DNA from: DAIDKA01 sp036267975
GTDB taxonomy: Bacteria; Pseudomonadota; Gammaproteobacteria; Steroidobacterales; Steroidobacteraceae
Direction of reading: 5' to 3'
Assembly: GCA_036267975.1 (NCBI GenBank)
Contig: DATAVA010000043.1
Span: 1 to 64,000, forward strand
DNA length: 64,000 bases
The notes under the pieces were generated by a model. The model did not search any database, was not told where the DNA came from, and saw only the letters and a program-made list of their open reading frames with translations. Position 1 is the first letter of the stretch. The number at the start of each line of letters is the position of its first letter. The position numbers were made by a program, and so were the translations under genes. This document shows positions 42,826 through 54,312 of the stretch, in pieces.

Positions 42826-45800
42826 GCATTTCAGCACCCTTCATCCACCGGCCCATCGCCACGTCACTCCTGATGGCGGGCGTGCTGCTGCTGGGTCTGA
42901 TCGCCTTCCCGTTGCTGCCCGTGGCGCCGCTGCCGCAAGTGGACTTCCCGACCATCCAGGTCACCGGGCAGCTGCCCGGTGCCAGCCCGGCGACCATGGC
43001 GGCCACGGTCGCCACGCCGCTGGAAACGCAGTTCGGCGCCATCCCCGGTGTTTCCCAGATGACCTCGACCAGCGTCCTGGGAACGACGACGATCGTGGTG
43101 CAGTTCGACCTTGACCGCAACATCGATGCGGCCGCGCAGGACATCCAGTCCGCCATCACTGCCGCCGCGGGCCAGTTGCCCAAGAACCTGCCCGCGCCAC
43201 CCAGCTACAAGAAGGTCAACCCCTCGGACTCACCGATTCTCATGTACTCGGTCAGCTCCCCGGTGCTGCCGGTTACCACCGTGGATGATTTCGCCGAGAA
43301 CGTCCTGGCGCAGCAGATGTCGCGCATCCCCGGCGTCGCGCAGGTGGTGATCGGCGGCCAGCAGAAGCCGGCCATACGCGTTCAGGTGGATCCGGCCAAG
43401 ATCGCCTCGATGGGCATCCAGCTGGAGGACATCGCCGGCGTGATCGCCAACGCCACCGTCAATGCACCCAAGGGCTCCTTCAACGGCACGCTGCACAACT
43501 TTGCCATCTATGACAATGACCAGATCATGGATGCGAAGCCCTGGAACGACATCATCATTGCCTATGTGAACGGCGCGCCGGTGCGCATCCGCGACATCGG
43601 CGTTGCGGTCGACGGACCGGAAAACGACCAGATGATGGCGTTTCAAAACGGGCACCGCGGCATCCTGCTGCAGGTCTTCAAGCAACCCGGCGCGAACGTC
43701 ATCGACACGGTAAAGCGGATCAAGGCCATGATGCCGCATGCCAAGGCCGCGGTCCCGGCATCGGTGAAGGTCGATCTGGTCCTGGACCGTACCATCACCA
43801 TCAACGCCTCGGTGCACGAGGTGGAATACACGCTGCTGCTGACGTTCTGCCTGGTCGTGCTGGTGATCTTCTTCTTCCTGCGCAACGCCTGGGCGACCAT
43901 CATCCCGGCCGTCACCGTGCCACTGTCCTTGTTCGGCACCTGCGCCGGCATGTACCTGCTCGGCTTCAGCCTCGACAACCTGTCGCTCATGGCGCTGACC
44001 ATTGCGGTCGGCTTCGTGGTCGACGATGCCATCGTGATGCTGGAGAATATCTACCGGCACATCGAGGCGGGACTGCCACCCAAGGAAGCGGCGCTGAAGG
44101 GCGCCGGGGAGATCGGCTTCACCATCCTCAGCATCAGCATCTCGCTGGTCGCGGTGTTCATTCCGCTGCTGCTGATGAGCGGCATCATCGGCCGCCTGTT
44201 CCGTGAGTTCGCCATTGTGGTGACGCTCACCATCGTCGTGTCGGCCTTCGTCTCCCTGACGCTCTCGCCGATGATGTGCTCACTGTTCCTGCGCGATGAA
44301 CGGCATGTGCGGCATGGCCGCGTCTACAACTTCGTCGAGCGGTTCTTCAACGCGGTGGTGGCCGCTTACACCCGCGGCCTGGACTGGGTGCTGGCCCATC
44401 AGGGCATCACGCTGGTGGTGTTCCTGATCACCTTGTGCAGCACCGGGGTGCTGTACGTCGTCGTGCCGAAGGGCTTTTTCCCGCAGCAGGACACGGGCCT
44501 GATCTCCGGCCTGACTGACGGCCCGCAGGACATTTCCTTCAATCAGATGGAAAACCTCGTGAAACGCATCACGGCGATCGTAGCCAAGGATCCGGCCGTC
44601 GCCACCTACGTCGCCGCGGTCGGCGGTTCGCGCCCAATCAACAATGGCTTCCTGATGATGAGCCTGAAGCCCCGCGACGAACGCAAGGACAGTGCCGATG
44701 AGGTGATCCGCCGCCTGCGCAGGAAATTCAACTCCGTGGTCGGCGGCACGGCATTTCTGCAGGCGGTCCAGGACATCAACATGGGCGGCCGTACCACCCG
44801 CACCCAGTACCAGTACACATTGCAGGACACGGATCTCGAGGAGCTGAACACCTGGGCGCCGAAACTGATGGCCGCGCTGCAGAAACTGCCGGAGCTGCAG
44901 GATGTCGCCTCGGACCAGCAGACCGACAGCCCGATGGTTACCCTGGTGATCGACCGGGACCAGGCGGCGCGCTTCGGCATTCAGCCCGAACTCATCGACG
45001 CCACGCTATACGATGCCTTTGGCCAGCGTCAGGTGGCCCAGTATTTCACGCAGCTCAATGCCTACCATGTGATCCTGGAAGTGCCCCCGGCACTGCAGGG
45101 TGACCCGCACTCACTCGACAAGCTGTACATCAAGTCGCCGCTGACCGGACAGATGGTGCCGCTGTCGAGCGTGTCGCACTACGACACCTCGCACGTGACT
45201 TCGCTGTCGATCAACCACCAGGGACAATTTCCAGCGGTCACCCTGTCGTTCAACCTGGCGCCGGGCAAGGCGCTCGGCCAGGCGGTCGATGCCATTGATC
45301 GCACCTCGGAGGCGATCCACCTGCCGGAGGGCATCACCGGGTCCTTCCAGGGCACGGCGCAGGCCTTCCAGGATTCGTTGCGTACCGAACCGCTGCTGGT
45401 CCTCGCGGCGCTGGTGGTGGTGTACATCATCCTGGGGATGCTCTATGAGAGCTATATTCATCCGCTCACCATCCTATCGACGCTGCCATCCGCGGGTGTC
45501 GGCGCGTTGTTGATGCTGATCATTTTTCACTTTGATCTTTCCGTGATCGCGCTCATCGGCATCATCCTGCTGATCGGCATCGTCAAGAAGAACGGCATCA
45601 TGATGGTCGACTTCGCGCTGCAGGCGGAACGCGAGCGGCACCTGACGCCCGAGGCGTCCATCCGCGAAGCGTGCCTGATGCGCTTCCGGCCCATCATGAT
45701 GACGACCATGTCGGCAATCCTCGGCGCCCTGCCGCTGATGCTGGGGCGCGGCACCGGCTCGGAAATGCGCGTGCCGCTGGGCTACACCATGGTGGGCGGA

Positions 45801-45953
45801 CTGGTGCTGAGCCAGGCCCTCACCCTGTTCACGACGCCCGTCATCTATCTGTACCTCGATCGCATGCGGCTGCGCTTTACCCGTCGCCATCCCGGCCCGG
45901 TCGCGGCTGCCGCCGCCGCTTCCACTTCCGGTTCCCTCGAACCGATCACCTGA
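42822..45953 (+). CDS. RND efflux pump, MdtB/MdtC-like
   Basis: This 1043-residue HAE1-type RND transporter has 12 transmembrane helices and two large periplasmic loops. It opens with MSISAPFIHRPIATSLLMAG. The proton-relay aspartates D401 and D402 are in GFVVDDAIVMLENIYRHIE, and GIVKKNGIMMVDFALQAER marks the second half. It uses proton motive force to export small molecules. Compared with AcrB it is closer to the MdtB/MdtC/MuxB group. Those normally work as heterotrimers with a second RND protein, but only one pump gene is present in this operon. The substrate cannot be inferred from the sequence. Confidence 0.94.
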   Translation: MSISAPFIHRPIATSLLMAGVLLLGLIAFPLLPVAPLPQVDFPTIQVTGQLPGASPATMAATVATPLETQFGAIPGVSQMTSTSVLGTTTIVVQFDLDRNIDAAAQDIQSAITAAAGQLPKNLPAPPSYKKVNPSDSPILMYSVSSPVLPVTTVDDFAENVLAQQMSRIPGVAQVVIGGQQKPAIRVQVDPAKIASMGIQLEDIAGVIANATVNAPKGSFNGTLHNFAIYDNDQIMDAKPWNDIIIAYVNGAPVRIRDIGVAVDGPENDQMMAFQNGHRGILLQVFKQPGANVIDTVKRIKAMMPHAKAAVPASVKVDLVLDRTITINASVHEVEYTLLLTFCLVVLVIFFFLRNAWATIIPAVTVPLSLFGTCAGMYLLGFSLDNLSLMALTIAVGFVVDDAIVMLENIYRHIEAGLPPKEAALKGAGEIGFTILSISISLVAVFIPLLLMSGIIGRLFREFAIVVTLTIVVSAFVSLTLSPMMCSLFLRDERHVRHGRVYNFVERFFNAVVAAYTRGLDWVLAHQGITLVVFLITLCSTGVLYVVVPKGFFPQQDTGLISGLTDGPQDISFNQMENLVKRITAIVAKDPAVATYVAAVGGSRPINNGFLMMSLKPRDERKDSADEVIRRLRRKFNSVVGGTAFLQAVQDINMGGRTTRTQYQYTLQDTDLEELNTWAPKLMAALQKLPELQDVASDQQTDSPMVTLVIDRDQAARFGIQPELIDATLYDAFGQRQVAQYFTQLNAYHVILEVPPALQGDPHSLDKLYIKSPLTGQMVPLSSVSHYDTSHVTSLSINHQGQFPAVTLSFNLAPGKALGQAVDAIDRTSEAIHLPEGITGSFQGTAQAFQDSLRTEPLLVLAALVVVYIILGMLYESYIHPLTILSTLPSAGVGALLMLIIFHFDLSVIALIGIILLIGIVKKNGIMMVDFALQAERERHLTPEASIREACLMRFRPIMMTTMSAILGALPLMLGRGTGSEMRVPLGYTMVGGLVLSQALTLFTTPVIYLYLDRMRLRFTRRHPGPVAAAAAASTSGSLEPIT

Positions 45954-45969
45954 GGCAGAGGGCGAACGC

Positions 45970-46647
45970 ATGAAGATGCTGCTGGTGGAGGACAATGAGC
46001 GCGTCACGCGCTTCGTCATCAAGGGCCTGCAGGAGGCCGGACATACGGCCGATCATGCCGATAACGGCCGCGACGGCCTGTTTCTGGCCGCGAGCGAGCG
46101 TTACGACGTGATCATCATGGACCGGATGCTGCCCGGAAATATCGACGGGCTGTCGCTGATCAGCGCCCTACGCCAGTCCGGCAACCAGACCCCCATCCTG
46201 ATCCTGAGCGCGCTCGCCGATGTCGATGAACGTATCAAGGGCCTGGGCGCAGGCGGCGATGACTATCTGACCAAGCCATTTGCCTTCGGCGAGTTGCTCG
46301 CGCGATTGGATGCACTGGGGCGGCGCACCCGCCAGGACGGTACGGTCACGACCCTGGAGGTGGCCGATCTGCGCATGGACCTGCTGTCGCGCAAGGTGTT
46401 GCGCGGCCCCCGGCAGATCCTGCTGCAGCCGCGCGAGTTCAAGCTGCTCGAATACCTCATGCGGCACGCAGGCCAGGTCGTCACGCGTACCATGCTGCTC
46501 GAGAACGTCTGGGATTACCATTTCGACCCGCAGACCAACGTCGTGGACGTGCATATCAGCAAACTGCGCCAGAAAATCGAACCCGAGCCGGAGCGTTCGC
46601 TGCTGCGCACGGTGCGCAACGCCGGCTACATGCTGAGCGCCGAGTAG
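45970..46647 (+). CDS. OmpR-family response regulator
   Basis: This 225-residue protein has a receiver domain with phospho-acceptor D51 (DVIIMDRMLPG), acidic pocket E7/D8 and switch K102 (YLTKPFAFGELL). A winged-helix DNA-binding domain ends RTVRNAGYMLSAE. It should bind DNA when phosphorylated by the partner kinase encoded five bases downstream. Lying between the pump genes and the kinase, it probably controls the efflux operon, like BaeR next to mdtABC in E. coli; that target is inferred from position. Confidence 0.95.
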   Translation: MKMLLVEDNERVTRFVIKGLQEAGHTADHADNGRDGLFLAASERYDVIIMDRMLPGNIDGLSLISALRQSGNQTPILILSALADVDERIKGLGAGGDDYLTKPFAFGELLARLDALGRRTRQDGTVTTLEVADLRMDLLSRKVLRGPRQILLQPREFKLLEYLMRHAGQVVTRTMLLENVWDYHFDPQTNVVDVHISKLRQKIEPEPERSLLRTVRNAGYMLSAE

Positions 46648-46652
46648 GCGCG

Positions 46653-48017
46653 GTGGCGTTGGCAATCCGCTCATCGGCCACGACGCTTGCCGCAAGCTAC
46701 GTACTGCTGGGCATCCTGGCACTGGTCCTGTTCGCGCTGCCCCTGGGCGTCGCCTGGCGGGCGGCCGACAACGACACGCGCCTGCAGATCCTGAGCGAGG
46801 ACTCGCAGCGGCTGGCCGAGGTCTTCAACCGCAAGGGTCCGGCGGGTCTGGCGGATTTCATCAACGAACGCGTCGGCCTGCAGATCGCCGGTGAACGCAT
46901 CCTGCTGCTGACCGATGCTGCGAACAAGCCGCTGGCGGGCAACGTGCCTTCCTTGCCGGCCGGGGTGCCGGCAAGTCCCGGCAGCTACACCACGCCGATT
47001 GAATTGGACCACCACCCGACCATGGTGACGCTGGTGCGCACCGAGCTGCCCGGCGGCTACAGCCTGCTGGTGGGGCGCGATGTCGCCCGACTGGCGCCGG
47101 TCATGACCCGGTTCTGGTACGGGCTGGCGGCGGCCATCGCGGTACTGCTCGTGACCGGCGTGGTCGGTGGCGTCCTGATCCGGCGCGCGCTGCTGTTCCG
47201 CATTCACAGTATCCGCCAGACCGTCTCGGCCATCATGCAAGGCGAGCTCAGTCATCGGCTGCCGACCGGCAGCGGGAGTGACGAACTCAATACCCTGAGC
47301 GTCACGATCAACCGCATGCTCGAACAGATCGAGCAGCTGGTGCATGGCATCGCCAATGTGTCCAATGCCATCGCGCACGATCTGCGCACTCCGCTGACGG
47401 AACTGCGCTCGAGACTTGAAGAACTGTCCCTGACCCGGCCGCCACCGGCCGAGGCCTTCGCGGAAGTCGAAGCATCGGTTGCCGATGTGGACCGCGTCAT
47501 CAGCATCTTCAACGCGCTGCTGCGTCTGGCGGAGATCGACACCGGCATGCGCCGCTCTTGCTTCGTGCAGGTGTCCTTGAGCGAGCTGTGCGCCCACGCG
47601 GTGGAGTTTTACGTACCGGCGGCGGAGGTCAGGGATATCACCCTCACCTTCCGCGACGAGGCCGGGCCGCTGCACGCCGCGGGTGACCAGATACTGCTGG
47701 CGCAGGCCGTGAACAACCTCATCGACAATGCGCTCAAGTACACCCCGCCGGGCGGCACGGTTACGGTGAGTACGGTGCGACCGGCAGCCGATGTCGCGGG
47801 CATCGTGGTCAGCGATACCGGGCCGGGCATGACCGCCGAACAGCGCTCGCGCGCCACGGAACGCTTTTTTCGGGGCGATGCGAGTCGCGGTACACCGGGG
47901 GTGGGTCTGGGGCTGAGCCTGGTGCAGGCGGTGGCCCGCCTGCACGGTGGCACCCTCGAATTTGCCGATCAGCAGCCCGGACTGACGGCGAGCATCCGCT
48001 TCCCCAGCAAAGCGTAG
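46653..48017 (+). CDS. Sensor histidine kinase
   Basis: This 454-residue kinase has an N-terminal membrane helix (about 12-35), a small periplasmic domain (about 36-150) and a second helix (about 155-175). HAMP follows, then HisKA with H242 in AIAHDLRTPLTE, and an ATPase domain with N-box (NNLIDNALKYTPP), DTGPGM and GVGLGLSLV. It has all elements for autophosphorylation. The start is a GTG at 46653, five bases after the regulator stop. The small periplasmic domain probably senses an envelope signal such as drug or metal stress. Its partner is the regulator encoded just upstream. Confidence 0.95.
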   Translation: MALAIRSSATTLAASYVLLGILALVLFALPLGVAWRAADNDTRLQILSEDSQRLAEVFNRKGPAGLADFINERVGLQIAGERILLLTDAANKPLAGNVPSLPAGVPASPGSYTTPIELDHHPTMVTLVRTELPGGYSLLVGRDVARLAPVMTRFWYGLAAAIAVLLVTGVVGGVLIRRALLFRIHSIRQTVSAIMQGELSHRLPTGSGSDELNTLSVTINRMLEQIEQLVHGIANVSNAIAHDLRTPLTELRSRLEELSLTRPPPAEAFAEVEASVADVDRVISIFNALLRLAEIDTGMRRSCFVQVSLSELCAHAVEFYVPAAEVRDITLTFRDEAGPLHAAGDQILLAQAVNNLIDNALKYTPPGGTVTVSTVRPAADVAGIVVSDTGPGMTAEQRSRATERFFRGDASRGTPGVGLGLSLVQAVARLHGGTLEFADQQPGLTASIRFPSKA

Positions 48018-48022
48018 GCCTT

Positions 48023-48979
48023 ATGCTGCACATCTATCCACCCGTCCCGGCGGAGGCGAGTTCCAAACCGCACCGGCCCGTCTGGATCGATCTGCTGCGG
48101 CCGACGCCCGATGAGGAAGCACTGGTCGAGAGTGAACATGGGTTGCGCATTCCGACGCATGCACAGCTTTCGGAAATCGAGACCTCCAGCCGCCTGCGCG
48201 TCGCGGGCCACACCCTGCTGATGTCAATGCCGCTGGGCCTGCAGGACAACCGCTTCGCCAGCAGTCCGCTGCCGCTCGGGTTTGTGCTGACGCCCGACAT
48301 TCTGATCACGATTCGTTACTGCGACATTCACGCCTTCCCGGATGTGCAGGCCACTCTGCTCAGCAATCACGAACACGGCAGCAGCGGCTCGGTGTTCGCG
48401 AGCCTGCTCGAGGCGATGGTTGACTTCGCCGCCGATCGACTCGAGCAGATCAGTGCGGATCTGGGCGGCGTATCGCAGCGGGTGTTCGGGTCGCCCGCCC
48501 AGCCGCTGGCGCCGCGGCCACGCTTCAACAGCGCCATGCAGCAAAACCTCATGGGTGTCGGTCAGACCGGCGAGCTGCTGTCGCGGATCCGTGAAAGTCT
48601 GCTGGGTCTCGGGCGCATTGCCGGCTTCACGATCGAAACCGCCTCCTGGCTTGCGCCCGATGTGCACGCGCGACTGAAGACCGTGCGCCACGATCTCGCC
48701 TCCCTGAGCGACTACGAGAATCATCTGTCCGGCAAGACACAATTTCTGCAGGATGCCGTATTGGGCTTCATCAATACCCAGCAGAACGACATCTTCAAGG
48801 TCCTCACCATCGTCTCGGTGGTCGGCGTGCCGCCGACGCTCATTGCCAGCATTTACGGCATGAACTTCCACAATATTCCCGAATACGGATGGAAATACGG
48901 CTACCAGTACGGCCTGGCACTGATCGCGCTGAGCATCGTCGTGCCCATCCTCTGGTTCAAGTGGCGCAAGTGGTGGTGA
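48023..48979 (+). CDS. corA: CorA-family divalent cation transporter
   Basis: This 318-residue protein has a large cytoplasmic N-terminal domain rich in helices. Two C-terminal helices follow, with the pore signature YGMNF (GMN at 279-281) and a basic end (FKWRKWW). CorA forms pentamers that take up Mg2+ (also Co2+, Ni2+); related ZntB moves Zn2+, and the substrate cannot be told apart here. It starts five bases after the histidine kinase stop and is therefore in the efflux operon, an unusual placement. Regulation by that two-component system is likely. Confidence 0.9.
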   Translation: MLHIYPPVPAEASSKPHRPVWIDLLRPTPDEEALVESEHGLRIPTHAQLSEIETSSRLRVAGHTLLMSMPLGLQDNRFASSPLPLGFVLTPDILITIRYCDIHAFPDVQATLLSNHEHGSSGSVFASLLEAMVDFAADRLEQISADLGGVSQRVFGSPAQPLAPRPRFNSAMQQNLMGVGQTGELLSRIRESLLGLGRIAGFTIETASWLAPDVHARLKTVRHDLASLSDYENHLSGKTQFLQDAVLGFINTQQNDIFKVLTIVSVVGVPPTLIASIYGMNFHNIPEYGWKYGYQYGLALIALSIVVPILWFKWRKWW

Positions 48980-49030
48980 AGGGGTGCGGGGGCCGGTAGA
49001 CTTTGCGGACTTCAAAAGGGGGGTAACGAC

Positions 49031-49972
49031 ATGTCAGAGAAGATTTACGCCGGCCTATTGGCCGCGCTGAGCGTGGGATTCGTGGTCAGCGCCGGCGCGG
49101 CCGCGCCCGACCCATGCAATCGGTCCTGTCTCAAGGACCTCGCCCATTCATACGTAGAAGCCCTGGTCGCTCACGATCCATCCAAGGTACCGCTGGCAGC
49201 GGATGTGAAGTTCGTGGAGAACGTCACCCCGATGAAGCCCGGCGAGGGGCTGTGGAAAACGGCCAGCGAGGCGCCGACGACCTTCGCGATCTACGTGCCG
49301 GATCCGGTATCCGAGCAGGTCGGGTTCATTGGCATGATGAAGGCGGACGGCAAGCCGATCGAACTGGCGCTGCGCCTGAAGGTGCGCCATGGACAGATCG
49401 TCGAGGCCGAACATCTGGTTGCCTCGAACTTGCGCGACAACTCGCTCGCGAACCTGCGCACGCCACGCGCCGGACTGCTGGCGGTGGTGCCCAAGGACGA
49501 GCGCAGTCCCCACGCGCAGCTGCTCAAGATCGGCGCGAGCTACTACGAGGCACTGGTCAAGGGTGACGGCTCGCTGTCACCGTTTGCGGACGACTGCGAA
49601 CGCCACGAAAACGGCATGATCACGACCGGAAACGCCATGATGGGTGCGCCCGCCGGCTCGCCGAAGCTGGGCTGCGCCACGCAGCTGAACACCAAGGTAA
49701 TGAGCTACATCAAGCGCATCGAGCCGCGCCGGGTGTGGATTGCGGATACGCAGACGGGCCTGGTATTCGGGCTGTCCCAGTTCCGACATCCCATGAAGGA
49801 AGATCATGTGGACATCGTCGGCTATCCGGGTGTGACGCGCGTGCCGATGAAGTTCAAGCCCTTCGATCTGCCTGCGGCCCATATCTTCAAGGTCAGCGGC
49901 GGCAAGATCCACGAGATCGAAGCCATGGGTTTCATGGCGCCCTACGACTCGAAGACCGGCTGGGAGAAGTAA
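49031..49972 (+). CDS. Secreted protein of unknown function, possible NTF2-like repeat
   Basis: This 313-residue protein has a signal peptide (cleavage near AGAAAPDP). It then shows two similar segments that each start with a helix ending in a hydrophobic cap: LKDLAHSYVEALVAHDPSKV near residue 36 and LKIGASYYEALVKGDGSLSP near residue 165. This suggests a duplicated NTF2/SnoaL-like fold, as in proteins now labelled DUF8021. Two cysteines in CNRSC open the mature protein. No catalytic motif was recognised. It stands alone on the plus strand about 50 bases after corA, with a GGGGG-rich ribosome site, and faces a convergent hydrolase gene across a hairpin. Confidence 0.7.
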   Translation: MSEKIYAGLLAALSVGFVVSAGAAAPDPCNRSCLKDLAHSYVEALVAHDPSKVPLAADVKFVENVTPMKPGEGLWKTASEAPTTFAIYVPDPVSEQVGFIGMMKADGKPIELALRLKVRHGQIVEAEHLVASNLRDNSLANLRTPRAGLLAVVPKDERSPHAQLLKIGASYYEALVKGDGSLSPFADDCERHENGMITTGNAMMGAPAGSPKLGCATQLNTKVMSYIKRIEPRRVWIADTQTGLVFGLSQFRHPMKEDHVDIVGYPGVTRVPMKFKPFDLPAAHIFKVSGGKIHEIEAMGFMAPYDSKTGWEK

Positions 49973-49985
49973 GACTGCCCAAGTA

Positions 49986-50017
49986 CTGCTGCGCCGAGCG
50001 CCTCGGCGGCGCAGCAG
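49986..50017. terminator. Strong hairpin between convergent genes
   Basis: An 11-base perfect stem, CTGCTGCGCCG (49986-49996) with CGGCGCAGCAG (50007-50017), has a 10-base loop. It lies between the secreted-protein stop and the convergent hydrolase stop, a position suited to a bidirectional terminator. There is no T-run, so termination may be factor-assisted. Confidence 0.55.
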
Positions 50018-50040
50018 GCCTGCCGCAGGCGACGCCGCCA

Positions 50041-50781
50041 TCAGGTGCTCCAGGCCGCCAGCTGTCGCATGATCAAGGTCCAGACGGCTGCCTGCGGATC
50101 AATGGGGGCAAAGTGACTCGCGCCGGCCACGGCAAGCAGCGGCACCGCCGTATGCGCCGCCACATATGACTGACTGACTATCGGCGGCACCATCACATCG
50201 GCGCTGCCATGGATGATGGTCGTCGGAGCCAGCGGTCCTTCCATCTGGCGCGGATCAAGGTCGGGTCGACTGACCGGATCGCAGCCCAGAAACCGGGCGA
50301 CGGCGCCACTGCCGAGCCCCAACTCGTGGGCCAGCAGCAGATCCGCCACCGGCGCCAATGCCAGCGTACCAACGAGCACGGGACAGACGCGCGCCGCGGC
50401 AGCCCACAGCACCAGGTGCCCGCCGGCCGAATGCCCGATGAGGATCACGCCACCATTGTGCAAGGCGATGCTGCGGGGTGACTGGGTCAGAACCGTCGTG
50501 AGATCCGCGAGCATCGGCGCAGGGTCGCGCGGCACCCGGGCGTACTCCGGCAGCGCGACGGTCCAACCCGCCGCGGCAATCGCATCCGCCATGGGCCTGA
50601 CATGCCTGCGGTCTATGTCGGGGCGCCAGAACCCGCCGTGGATGAGGATGACCAGTGGGCGCTCGATGGCGCCGTCGTGGCCGTCGCGAACCTCGATGTT
50701 CTGATCGGGGCCTTCGCCATAGGCGAGGATCCGGTCGGCCGGCCCGGCGCTGCGGCTCAACACGGATTCCTCGTCCGTCAT
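50041..50781 (-). CDS. Alpha/beta hydrolase (kynurenine-formamidase/BD-FAE-like)
   Basis: This 246-residue alpha/beta hydrolase has no signal. The oxyanion-hole motif HGGFW (48-52) and nucleophile S118 in GHSAGG are present. An acid in HGSADVMVPP and the histidine in GASHFAPIDP complete the triad. The HGGFW form is typical of arylformamidase-like and feruloyl-esterase-like members; the substrate is unknown and no tryptophan genes are near. The ATG at 50781 with AAGGGG upstream decides the start over a longer frame from 50859, which would overlap the divergent RNase gene. Confidence 0.88.
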   Translation of the reverse strand: MTDEESVLSRSAGPADRILAYGEGPDQNIEVRDGHDGAIERPLVILIHGGFWRPDIDRRHVRPMADAIAAAGWTVALPEYARVPRDPAPMLADLTTVLTQSPRSIALHNGGVILIGHSAGGHLVLWAAAARVCPVLVGTLALAPVADLLLAHELGLGSGAVARFLGCDPVSRPDLDPRQMEGPLAPTTIIHGSADVMVPPIVSQSYVAAHTAVPLLAVAGASHFAPIDPQAAVWTLIMRQLAAWST

Positions 50782-50827
50782 CGGTTTCCCCTTGCGGCCA
50801 AGGCCGCACCGTGTGCACGATGCCTCC

Positions 50828-51511
50828 ATGCAGCACCGCCGCCATCTTGCCACCCGCATGATACGTGCGACCGCGGTCCTGCTGTTGTCCGCGCTTTCCC
50901 CGGTCGTTCTCGCGCGCCATCACGCGCATGCTGCGGCCGCCAGCAATGTGCCGGGGCATTTCGATTACTACCTGCTGGCGCTGTCCTGGTCACCCAGTTA
51001 CTGCGTCGTGCATCCCGGTGATCGGAATCAATGCCTGGGCCGCGGTTTTGGCTTCGTGCTTCACGGACTGTGGCCGCAGTTCAATGCCGGCGGCTACCCG
51101 CAGACATGCGAAACCAATGTGGGGGTGGACCGCGCGGCGGAGCAGGTCGGCCGCACCCTCTACCCCAGCCCGCAACTGATGACTCATGAATGGGAGCGTC
51201 ATGGCAGCTGCAGCGGCCTTGATCCCCTGGAGTACTTCCGCACGGCCGATCGGGCGACCGCGGTGTTGCACATTCCCGCCATGTTCGCGGCCCCCAGGGC
51301 CGACCAGCAGCTGTTGCCCGGGCAGGTCCTGGCCGCATTTGCGGCGGCGAACCCCGCATTGCCGCCCCATGCCATGACAGTGGACTGCAGCCGCAACGAG
51401 CTGTCCGAGGTGCGCCTGTGTCTGACGCGCAGCCTGCTGCCCCGGCCCTGCGGGCACGGGGTGCGCGACAGCTGCCCGCCGGTGCCGATCCGGGTGCGCG
51501 CCGTCCGCTAG
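50828..51511 (+). CDS. Exported ribonuclease T2
   Basis: This 227-residue protein has a signal peptide (about residues 11-36). Both catalytic boxes of the RNase T2 family are intact: CAS I FVLHGLWPQ with H79, and CAS II HEWERHGSC with H120, E121 and H125. Like E. coli RNase I it should act in the periplasm or outside, cleaving RNA to cyclic phosphates. Several cysteines are placed for disulfides. The ATG at 50828 is chosen because longer frames start inside the divergent hydrolase gene. Only 46 bases separate the two divergent starts. Confidence 0.93.
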   Translation: MQHRRHLATRMIRATAVLLLSALSPVVLARHHAHAAAASNVPGHFDYYLLALSWSPSYCVVHPGDRNQCLGRGFGFVLHGLWPQFNAGGYPQTCETNVGVDRAAEQVGRTLYPSPQLMTHEWERHGSCSGLDPLEYFRTADRATAVLHIPAMFAAPRADQQLLPGQVLAAFAAANPALPPHAMTVDCSRNELSEVRLCLTRSLLPRPCGHGVRDSCPPVPIRVRAVR

Positions 51512-51519
51512 GACTGCAT

Positions 51520-53745
<2,226 letters not shown>

Positions 53746-53895
53746 TTCAATTCCGGGATGGATATCTTGAGGGATTGCAAACCGGTAATTGTATCAGCCG
53801 ATACTACCCGCACTAGGTAATTGCCCCGGTAGTGCTATGATTTAAAATCATCGTTGGGGCACCGCGGGGGCCCCGGAATCAGGGGGACTGAAGGG
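53746..53895. promoter_or_regulatory. Divergent control region, icd and DUF6152 genes
   Basis: This AT-richer gap holds several symmetrical elements. GTATC-AGCC-GATAC (53791-53804) is one. ACTACC (53803-53808) is matched by GGTAGT (53829-53834). A perfect odd palindrome ATGATTT-A-AAATCAT lies at 53837-53851, with TATGAT (53836-53841) as a plus-strand minus-10-like box. A TACAAT on the minus strand could serve icd. No clear minus-35 sites. Confidence 0.45.
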
Positions 53896-54303
53896 ATGTT
53901 TAAGTTCACGAACCGCGTTGCCGGCCTGGCATTCGCCGCTGCATTGCTGGCGGCCGCCAGCGCCCAGGCCCACCACTCCTTTGCAATGTTCGACCACGAT
54001 CACCAGGTCAAGATTTCCGGCACGGTGACCCACTTCCAGTGGACCAATCCGCACGTCTATATCGACCTGGACAGCACCAACGACAAGGGGGAGTTCAAGC
54101 ACTACACCATTGAGTGCGCAAACCCGGGGATCCTGGATCGGGTCGGCTGGAAGTTCAACATGATCAAGGTGGGCGACAAGATCACGACCATCATCGCGCC
54201 GCTGCGCACGGGGGAGGCCGGCGGATTGCTCAAGGAGGTCACCCTCGCCGACGGCCGCAAATTTAACAATGGCGCTCCAGCCGGCAAAGCGAACATCCAG
54301 TAG
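53896..54303 (+). CDS. DUF6152 exported protein
   Basis: This 135-residue protein has a signal peptide ending in SAQA, then the family start HHSFAMFDHDHQVKISGTVT and the core WTNPHVYIDLD. It is a small beta-barrel-like exported protein of the DUF6152 family, often found in steroid- or aromatic-degrading proteobacteria with a partner like the next gene. The function is unknown. AAGGG directly precedes the ATG at 53896. It leads a two-gene operon, nine bases before its partner, and is divergent from icd. Confidence 0.88.
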   Translation: MFKFTNRVAGLAFAAALLAAASAQAHHSFAMFDHDHQVKISGTVTHFQWTNPHVYIDLDSTNDKGEFKHYTIECANPGILDRVGWKFNMIKVGDKITTIIAPLRTGEAGGLLKEVTLADGRKFNNGAPAGKANIQ

Positions 54304-54312
54304 GGGTTATTC

